A stretch of 64,000 nucleotides of DNA from Taeniopygia guttata (Eukaryota; Chordata; Aves; Passeriformes; Estrildidae): contig NC_133026.1 in assembly GCF_048771995.1 (NCBI RefSeq), positions 92,460,501 to 92,524,500 of the forward strand. Reading direction: 5' to 3'. A program made the position numbers and the translations under genes. Below are positions 38,605-47,900 of this stretch, one piece after another; the stretch's first letter is position 1; the number at the start of each line of letters is the position of its first letter. Below the pieces are notes generated by a model. The model was not told the DNA's origin, ran no database searches, and saw nothing but the letters and a program-made list of their open reading frames with translations.

Positions 38605-39142
38605 TTTCAGAAAGCTTTATTGAATACTTCTTAGTTTATTACAGAACCAGTAAATTACATTTTGCATTAGCCTGCTTTGCACTTTCCAACCAGTTCTGGA
38701 CGATGTTACAGGAACTCTGTACTACCATACCCAGGAACAAGTACAGTTTGGAAGGACTTCTAGTGGTGTTTGAGTGTGACTGTGACAGGCCTGAAGACAG
38801 GCTTACTTTGTCACATGACACTACAGGTAGAGAAAGCAGATCTCTTAAAGTGCTGTCATGCTGGTTAACCATATGGCTGGTCCAAAGGCTCTTCCCTTCT
38901 GCTGTCTTCACCAAAAACAGCCAGGTGCCTCCCTATGTTGTTGCACTCTGTTGTTCATCCCAAACCCAGGGTTGTTGCAATTCTGGTGGTAATTAAGAAA
39001 TCTATTTGTTTATTATAGAAGTGAGACAAATTCACTTGATAGACACTATCACAATTTTGTGCAGATGATTTTGTGTAAGTGAGAAAATAATTCTGAATGG
39101 GATTCTGAAGTCCAACACTATTATTTAGAATACTGTTTCTTA
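38600..39142 (-). other. ACOT13: ACOT13 3' UTR with poly(A) signal
   Basis: Minus-strand AATAAA signals are the complements of 38616-38621 and 38635-38640, about 500-530 nt past the stop. The cleavage site is inferred near 38600. Confidence 0.6.
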
Positions 39143-39299
39143 TTAATTTCCTATGAACTTTGTATGTCTGCCTTGTGCAATTAACTTTCCTGTAGCCTTA
39201 TTTGTTAAATCCACAGTGGCAAATGCGAGAGTTTTTCCTTGCTTCAAAATCTGAGCTGTAATCAGTATGTCTTCTCCAATCTTAGCAGCAGAAGTGTAT
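39143..39299 (-). CDS. ACOT13: ACOT13 terminal coding exon
   Basis: Completes Thr89 and encodes residues 90-140: YTSAAKIGEDILITAQILKQ, GKTLAFATVDLTNKATGK, LIAQGRHTKFIGN, then TAA at 39145-39143. The acceptor is TTCTTCCTTGAAG. Confidence 0.95.
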
Positions 39300-42200
39300 C
39301 TTCAAGGAAGAAAAAAGGAACAGGTAAGCAACTCTACAGAGGATAAACCAAATAATATTCCTGCATTTTATAGCATCATGAAGGAATTAGCATAAGTGGG
39401 TAATAAAGCCACATCTCTATATGCCTGCCTACTTGCAAACCCCCACTTATGGATTTGAGCTCCTCTAACTGCTGGCAGTGGTAAGTAAGTGTAAGAGTCC
39501 TCTGAGAAAATGGAGGCTAGAAAGAAACCCATTGGCTTGGTTCTGAGGAAAAGTTTGTTTTGGAACAGAAACAATAAGGTATCCAAGACTTCAGTAAAAG
39601 TTCAGCTCCAAGTCCTATTCCAACTACTGCTGGCTTCCTACAGCCTTTCAAAACTAGTCTGGCTGCTTCAGCTGTAAAATGTCACTGTCACAAAGGCTTC
39701 AGAAGGTCACCTCTGTATGGAACTTAGCATAGGTTAACTGTTCCCACACCCTGGTTAGAGGAAAGTAATGGAAATATGGGCAGCCCTTAAATGTTGTTTC
39801 CATTCATTAGACAAAGCTTTGTTTTTATTTACGTGAGCAGAAGGGTGTGCTTTTAAAACACACTCTTTGGGGAATAGGAAGAAATTTCTGCACAAGCTGG
39901 GAAGAATTAGGAGGAACATGATTCAACCATGATCTGAGGTAAGGGAACAATATTCAAAAATAAACAATATTCAAAGCTGCAGAGGAAAATTAAGAATTGC
40001 TGGATGTTAATCTTGTTGAGATAAATTTCATCAACTAGTCCATTTTTATACACAACGCCATGTCACAAGAATGTCAGTCACGCCTAACGCTGATGTAGCA
40101 CCAGCTTTATTGCTTGACAAGGGCAGCATTTCAGCCTTGTCTCATTCCCAGAAGCTGCTGACGATCCTCTTGTGGTTACAAAAAAAAAAAAAAATTCTGT
40201 TTCTCTCTGTTCTTTCCATTACTGAAATAGCTTCCTCATGACAACTTTTTAAAAAGCTCCTTCCGAAAAAGGAAGAAAGTTCTTGTAACAATATTTGATA
40301 TCCAATCTCACTTGTTCAATTAATGCAGTAGTCCAAGTTAAAAAAAAGATATTAATATTGCTTAATGTAACATTGCCTATAGGTGATTTTGGATCTCCTC
40401 CAGAGACAGCACTTTCTTCAGATTTCAGCCCTTATGTAATTGGGTGAACATAACTGATTGTGTCAATAATTCAGATGTTGGCCTCTTGTTATACTACTGC
40501 AGGAAAAAAAACCATAATAACAGGAGAATTTTAGGTTTTAATTTCCAGTAAGATCCTAATCATCGCAGTGGTAGCATGAAGCTTAAATAGATGCTTAATC
40601 TCCCATCTACCTAGTGGAGAAATCAGAAGGTGCTGGGAGAGAAAGGAGGAAACCTGGTAAAGATACAGATTACTCCCCACATGCTTGGTAAAGCTTTTTT
40701 TTTTAAGGCAGTTTTGATGAGGGGTTACTTTTCTAACATTTTTAATGTTCTGTGCTAGTTATTCCAAGTAGGATTACTTTAGTTCCAGTTGGTCATAATC
40801 TCTTCATTAAAAGTAATGAAGCAAAGCTGACAAGCTACAATAGCATGATCAAAGAAATTTTCAGATCAATTGGTTTTTTAAGATACCATGCTTTGAATTT
40901 TCATTACAGGAAGAATTATTCTCAATATAAAACTACCTCAAAATAACCTAGAGCTGAGGATTTGTCTTCCACTGAGAAATTCTGATTCAATCTGTAATTC
41001 AGCCTCTCTACACACACAGAGGTAAACTCTTTCCTGCTTTAATATTTTTCTCTTGTTTATGGAATAATACTAAAAAGAGGGTTCCTAGAAAGCTGCTTAC
41101 TTGAGGAGACATTAGCATACCTGCACAAGGAAAAACTGAAACCAAACCAATTTCTTAGGAGTAAAATTGTTGACATATCAACATCCCTTTACATTGTATG
41201 AAGGAATGGGCACTGTCTCATCAATACATGTGACAAATAAAAGCTTAAGAAGGTCCAACTCAAAATTTGAAACCAAATGTCAGTCTCCAAAAATACACAT
41301 GCAACTGCTTTAATTTATCAAAACAGGACTTCTGAAACCAAAGAAAACACCCATTTTTAGTGAGTGCCACAGCACAGATAAGATGTCAAATGGAGTCAAT
41401 AGAGGAAGAAATGTCTTTGGTAACCATAGTGGATGATACCTACGTGATGTTCATGTCCACACTGACCCCAGGCACTGCTCTTTCTGTGTACAGCAATGCT
41501 GCTGTTGACACCACATCCACAAGGGTGGCTGTCAAACCTCCGTGTAACGTGCCACCTCTGTTTGTATGCTCCTCCTCTACTTTCATTTCACAAACAACTT
41601 TTCCAGGAGTTGCAGATTGAAGTTTCATCTGTATAACCAAAAAAGGAATAAAATGTTTAGTGACAGCAGTACCAACACCTAATATTGCCCTCAAACTGTA
41701 AGTAAATTTTTTCTGACTCTGGACTCATGAGACAAATTAAAATATGGAAAAGAGAGTAATTCAACTGTCCCATTAGATATTTCCATTAATTTTGAGCAGA
41801 AGTCTGTTGCTTTAGAAAAATGTTTACTTCTAATGCAGACAAATATTTAAACTGACATCTTAACAGAACTTCAATATGTGCTATGCTGTCAGGAATTCCT
41901 TAGGAGAACACTGTCTTCAGTTTTCCTTTTGCTCTAAGCCGTGAGTAAAAGACCAGATTAGAGGGAACACAAAACTGCTCTAAGCATCTGTGTGTACCAT
42001 AGTTGTGAAGGCATATTTGTTAGCTCACAAAATGGAAATGATACCACCAGTAATTCATTAATCATTATATAAGAGCAACCTCAATAAAAATCAGTATTTT
42101 GAAATGAGCATTGGAAATGCTAATACATTGGCCTCTCTGATGGGAAATTCATATTCATGAGTAGAAGTATCCAAGGCTGTATCACACTGTTACAGCATCA

Positions 42201-44686
42201 TTATTTGCATATACACTTTTATTCCAGCCCACTGGTGCTAAATCCAGAATTACAGCTCACCTATGATACCATGTTTCCCCCTGTAGCCAACACAATAAGC
42301 TGGAATTTTGAGACCAAGAAGTTACTGCAATTCAGTATTTGAAAATCTCTATTTAAATTTCTTCAGTTAGTAGCACTATATTCAATACCTGAAAGCAGAG
42401 GCAAAACTGGGATAAGTTCCACATATATTTACATGTATAACTAAGACTTTTAAGTGCCTTTAGACTATTAAAAATTAAATGTGGACATATTTATTATATT
42501 TATTCCTACTAATTTTCAGGTTTTTTTACAAGGGCTTTTTTAAACTTGAATGTTTCCATTCTGTTACCAGCTGAGTTAAATATTTTTTCATCTTAAAAGG
42601 TATTAAGATTGAAATGTTTCCAGTTTCATTGTTTTCCTTATTTATAATGCAATGTAAGAGCTGAGTTTCACCCTTTCTGATAAACCAAAGTTTATCCCAA
42701 TTCTGCAAACAAATGATAAAAAGATCAATGATGATGTAGTACAGTCTTCTAATGGAAAAAAATGGTATTAAACAGAGAGGAAACTACTGAGGCAATGTTC
42801 AAATATAGAAATAGCACCTGTATCAATGAAAACCCCAATGAAATCCTAAATCAGGCATGCTGCACTGCACTGGAGGCCTGAGCTTCTGACAGAATTTCTA
42901 AGAAGCACTTTAGTGATGTTCAACACTGGGAGCAGATTGCTTCCATTCCTGTCAGGGACTGGTGCTCCACCCCACCAGCGAGGCAAGGAAAGCATCTGGT
43001 GCCATTTGTCATTGCTCTGATCTGGCACTACATGCCTGCTCTCCTTGATGAAAATAGTTCAGTACTTGAATGCTTCCAGGACCTACTCAGCTAGAGCTGC
43101 TAGTCTGTGCTTCTCCCAGCCCTGCTGTGCTTGTCCTCCCACGTGTCTGCCTTGGGGAACAGCTTCAGCTTCCAGGCTTTAAACACAGGCATTAAACCCT
43201 GGGTCGATACCACATTGGAATTACACCAGAAACTAAGTGTGAGGCTGGAGATGAAAAGTTTCAGACTAAAATGCATCTTCTCCAGTATAAGAAAAACCTT
43301 GAGTCATTTAATTATGGTAAGAGAGTTCAGGTATCTCCCACAAAAGCAGCAGTTACTTTTAATTCAAACACAACTGTACGTTTATTTTTATTATGATCAG
43401 ATTCCTAACATCCTAATTCTAGAAGGTTGTAGGAAAAATATGAAAGTATTCCAGAGCCAGACTGGTAGCCTGTCTCCCAAGGCTCACTTCTAGCCAGTTA
43501 CCTTTACAAGCTGAAATGCTAATATTTGCTCACCATTTACCAGGATTTAAAAGGAATGTAAAGTTATCACAGTGAAGTGGTGACTAAGAACTATATAAAC
43601 TCTATAAATATATAAACTATCTTCTTAAAGCTTTATACATTTTTTAAAAACTTTATACTCACCAACATATCTTGGAAAAACAAGACTGTAAGAATTACTT
43701 CGCAAAAAGTTGATTTCTATTAAATGTAACAGATCTTGGAGCTGTCAACAAAAAGCACTGCTTCCAATATAACATTTGCACCTCTACAATGTAAAGCATA
43801 TCAATTTTTACATGGCTTATTTTCTTAGATATATTTACTCTATCACTCCATGTCACAGTTACACAAACACATAAAAATTAAAGTGAAAATTTAATGAGAA
43901 CACTGGAACGTCTTCTAGAACAAGAACTTTCCTACACAGCACCTATGCTATTGCATACTATACAGGTTGCAGTGTAAATTAACAGTAGCTTCAATTTTTT
44001 TTTGAGCATAATGTAGCACATTATGTAGCATAATGACACTGTAGCAGTACTAGTCAATCACATTTCTTTACACCAGAATGTGCAGTGAAGGTATAGTGTA
44101 AGGCCTTGTGTAGAAACTCAGAGAGCCCTGGGGTGTATGTTGTGCTTTCAGCCTGAGCTCAAGTCACAACGAGGCATCTTTCTAATATTAAACAGGGAAG
44201 AGTTTATTTCACAATTTCACGGTTCCAGAAGTTGGTGGCTTCGACGTGCTGCGAAGGAAAGAATGCCACCTGCTGAATGACTCCTGAAGGTTACACAGTA
44301 CAGCCGCCTTCAGAGAGCCGCAGGAAGGCAGCTGCAGTATTTAACGAGAGTTACTGAATAACAATTGAGTAATTATTCTTATTACAACAATTGTTTTCTA
44401 CCCCGTGTTAGCAGCACGGCGCTCGGCCCGGAATGCGGGGAAGCACAGGCGAACCTGCACCACCGGGCTCCTGCCGTGCCCGCAGCCCCCGGCCCGACTC
44501 CCGATCCCGGCTCAGCCCGCTGCGCCGGGAGGGGACGGAGGGCCGTACAAACCAGCTGTCCCGGGGGGCCGCGCTCCCGCAGCCCTGCCCTCCGAGCGCC
44601 CGTACCTTGCGGAGCACACGGTCGAAGCCCTTCGACTCCACCATGTACTTCATGGCCTCCTTCAGGCTCTCCGCCGTGAACCCCAT
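39143..44686 (-). CDS. ACOT13: Acyl-CoA thioesterase 13 (THEM2)
   Basis: Three minus-strand exons (44686-44606, 41628-41444, 39299-39143) join to 140 residues, exactly the human length. ACOT13 is a tetrameric hotdog-fold thioesterase that hydrolyses medium- and long-chain fatty acyl-CoA. It is associated with mitochondria and partners PC-TP (known). Visible: the hotdog signature TLHGGLTATLVD, and the residues reported as catalytic in human, Asn50 (HTN), Asp65 (LVD) and Ser83 (GVSVDM), at identical positions. The exon 2 donor must be GTAGGT at 41443-41442, giving ATC-AC|A-TAC. The donor-like site 3 bases further on would leave an in-frame stop, so only this splice keeps the protein. The N-terminus (MGFTAESLKEAMKYM) is more divergent than the rest. 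It starts head to head with TDP2. Confidence 0.96.
41444..41628 (-). CDS. ACOT13: ACOT13 coding exon 2 (hotdog core)
   Basis: 185 nt, residues 28-88 plus two bases of Thr89. It carries GKVVCEMKVEEEHTN, GTLHGGLTATLVD and PGVSVDMNI, that is, all three active-site residues. Confidence 0.95.
44606..44686 (-). CDS. ACOT13: ACOT13 coding exon 1
   Basis: Residues 1-27, MGFTAESLKEAMKYMVESKG then FDRVLRK, phase 0 before GTACGG. It lies within the shared CpG island. Confidence 0.94.
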
Positions 44687-44775
44687 GCTGCCGCCCCGCC
44701 GACCTCCGCCCGCCCGCCCGCGCCCCGGAACGGCAATCCCGGCGGGCGGCGCCTGTCCCGCCTTCCGCCGCGGCC

Positions 44776-44976
44776 ATGGAGCAGCGGCCCGAGGCAGCGC
44801 CCAGCCCGCCGCCCGCGGAGCACAAGCGGGAGCAGCAGCAGCAGGAGGAGGAGGATGAGGAGGCGCTACACGCCGCCAAGCGGAGGAAGGTGCTGTGCTC
44901 CGAGTTCACCGCCATCACCAGCAGCGACGAGGCCGTGGCGCGCCGCTTCTTGGCCGCCAGCGACTGGCACATGGAG
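44776..44976 (+). CDS. TDP2: TDP2 coding exon 1
   Basis: Residues 1-67. The start is in a strong context (GCCATGG). It contains a CAG/GAG-rich stretch coding EQQQQEEEDEE and the beginning of the UBA-like domain. It ends ASDWHME, which aligns with human ENDWEME. Confidence 0.92.
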
Positions 44977-47900
44977 GTACGGGCGGGGCCGGCGGGGCCG
45001 CGGGGCTGCCCGGCGGCGGCCCCTCCCTGCCAGCCGCCCCTGTGTTTCAGAGGGCGCTGAACGCCTACTTCGACCCGCCGCGGGACGCGGAGCCGGCGGC
45101 GGGCGGGGCGGCCCCGGCCTGCGCGGACACCGGCGGCTGGTAGGTGACAGGGACGGGGACAGGTGGCAGGAGGAGGGGGCCGGGGAGCGGAGCCTCCCCG
45201 GGGGAAGGCAATTTCTCCTCCCCAGGGGGCGAGGCAGGTTCCCCTTCCCGGGGGGGAGGCGCTGGGGCTCCCACACTTGGGGAGAGCCATCGCCAGGCCG
45301 AGGCGTAACTTGGCGAGCAGCGCTCCCCGCCCGCCGGGCATCGCACCTCGGCTGAGGTGTAGCGAGGCAGGTGGCTCCTGTTCCGCTCCCGTTCTCCTTT
45401 CCCAACGTTTCTCTCCCATGGGCTTTTGGGCTTCGTTTTCCTTTTGCGGATCCTCTGGACTGGTGGATTGTGAACCTTTTAGAGAAGGCACAGGCACATT
45501 TTCTTCTCATTGACTCGTGTTGTGCAGTGATATGTATGAGGATTTTACCATACACGCATCGTAAATATATGCATATATTTACACATTATATAATGTGTAA
45601 ATTATGCATATTTGTATTATAGTGGATGCATGCATATTTTTATTTCTATAAATAAAACTGGCATGTACATGCACACCTTGTTAAATGTACCTGTCATAGT
45701 CAAGATGTAACATCTGTGTTTTACATACACCATCTCACAGCACATTTGGAGGATGTACTGAGTGTATTGATCTGTATGTAGAATTGAACTTTTCCAGATC
45801 CCTGCCTACTGTGGTTTAACCCCAGATATCCACTCACTTGGACACCCTGACTTACTACCACCCTCTCAGTGGGGTGGGAAACAGAATTGAAAAAAAAAGA
45901 TAAAACCCATGGGTTGAGGTAAAACAGTTTTACAGTAGAATGAAATTAGAGAAAACAAAGAGAGAGAGAGAAATGGAAGCCAAGAAAGGTAAGTGATGCA
46001 CAGTACAATTGCTCACCACCCATTGACTGATGCCCAGCCAATCTCTAAGCAGCAGTTAGCTCATCCTGGCCAGTTCCCTCCAAGTTCATTTACTGAAGAT
46101 GATGATCTATGGTACGGAATATCCCTTTTGCCAGTTCAGGTCAGTTTGCCTCGTCATGTTTCTTCCCAGCGTCTTATGCACCTGGCAGAGCATGGGAAGC
46201 TGAAAAGCCTTTGTCTTGAGGTAGCAACTAGTTAGCAACAACAAAAACATCAGTGTGTTATCAACACTATTTTGACCAGGTTTGCTTGGCAAGGTTTTGG
46301 TAGTGAGGGGCTACAGGGCTGGCTCCTGTGAGAAGCTGCCAGAAGCTTCCTCTGTGTCCAACAGAGCCGAGGTCAGCTGGTTTCAGGGCAGACCCGCTGT
46401 GGAACAATGCTGTGCCCATCAATGATGGTGGTAGTGCCTCTGGAATAATGGACTTAAGGTTGAAAAATTGCTGCATGACAGCACCTGCAGCAGAAAAGAG
46501 AACTGAAAACATCTCTGCAGACACCGAGGGTCAGTGAAGAAGGAGGGGCAGGAGGTGCTCCAGCTGTAGGAGCAGAGATTCCTGTGCAGCCCATGTGCAG
46601 AACACGGTGAGACAGCTGTGCTCCTGCAAGCCCATTGGAGGACCACAGTAGGACAGAGATCCACCTGCAGCCCAGGGAGGACTCTACACTGCAGCAGGTG
46701 GGTGCCTGAAGAAGGCTGATCCCATGGAAAGCCCATACTGGAGCAGGCTCCTGGCAGGACCTGTGGGCACATGGACAGAGGAGCCCATGTTGGAAAAGGT
46801 TTGCAGGCAGGACTTGTGACCTCATGGGGAACCCACTTGGAAGCAGGCTGTTCCTGAAGCACACGGAGAAAGAGTGGGATTGTGGGGAATGAATTGAACT
46901 ACTCAAGTGCTTTGCATTTCATTGGTTACCATCTGGTTAACTTACATCAGAATGGTAAACGTTATCTTCCATCTACAAGGAGGAGGAAAAACCACTTACT
47001 TCACCTGTGTACCACAGCTCTGTATGTTTTAGTTACTGTGCTTTTAAACAATGGTGAGATCAATACATGCTTTAGAAGATAAGTGAGGCAATCACAGATA
47101 GGTTAGTGTGACACATAGTAACAAACAAATACACTCTCTCTTTAGCATTGACCTCACTGCAGATGCAACTGCAAGCACTGCTGGTGTCAACAGTGAGGAC
47201 ACACCGCAAAAAGAAGATGATAGCAACTTCTCACTGATCACCTGGAACATTGATGGGCTGGATCTAGGAAATGTGAAAGATCGAGCTAGAGGAATCTGTA
47301 CATACCTGGCACTGTAAGTACAACCTCCTCTTTGTATTGTCAGGTACCTGGATTCAACAGAAAAAAACCCAAAACTTCTTGATATAAGAATTTACAAATC
47401 TTCATGTCCCAATTATCTTAATGTTGAATGCAACAGATCAATCACTGTATAAATGCTAAATAGCTGAGAGTTGTTATGCTGACTGTAAAAGGTGTGAACC
47501 TATGCAGCATCCCAGAGGTTAAATGTTTTGAGATGGCTACTTTAAAAGTCTAATAATGAGCAATTTTGTTCAAGTTGCAATCATACATCATGAACATAGT
47601 TCACTTGCATCCTGTACATGAGAATCTTCTGGAAAACATGTCCCAAAGCTACATTGCATCTGCTTAAGCTGAATTCCTCATGTTATGTAGTTATGTGAAA
47701 CCTGCAAGGTCGTGGTAGAAGGAAGTCATGCATTTTATTACCATATTGGTTTCATGTTCATAATAACAGTTGTTTACTCCCTTTTAGTAATGGTGGGTGT
47801 CTATGTGCTGCTAAATACAATGCAGATAGCTTTTTTCTTCTTTAAAGAGCAGATTCTTACAAAACCTAGATAAATGAGGGCAAGGTGCACCTGAAATCCT

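Larger units (their letters stand above)
44400..45370. promoter_or_regulatory. ACOT13/TDP2 bidirectional CpG-island promoter
   Basis: The two start codons lie at 44686 (minus) and 44776 (plus), leaving 89 bp between them. The gap is almost pure G+C, without TATA, and holds two ETS-type cores in opposite orientation: CCGGAA at 44725-44730 and CTTCCG at 44762-44767. Paired ETS sites are common in bidirectional housekeeping promoters (known). The transcripts must have very short leaders or overlap at their 5' ends (inference). Confidence 0.8.

Noticed and set aside
40080-40195. Possible retrocopy ending in a 14-A run
   Set aside because: No source transcript is recognised and no target-site duplication is visible.
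44382-45497. Long open frames on both strands through the ACOT13/TDP2 CpG island (up to 371 codons minus, 316 codons plus)
   Set aside because: They run across known exons, introns and the promoter. Their Arg/Pro/Ala/Gly-rich composition is that of GC-rich DNA with few stops, and they match no family.
46419-46906. 147- and 150-codon minus-strand open frames in TDP2 intron 2
   Set aside because: They are the complement of an ERV LTR-type repeat with internal short repeats, not a gene.
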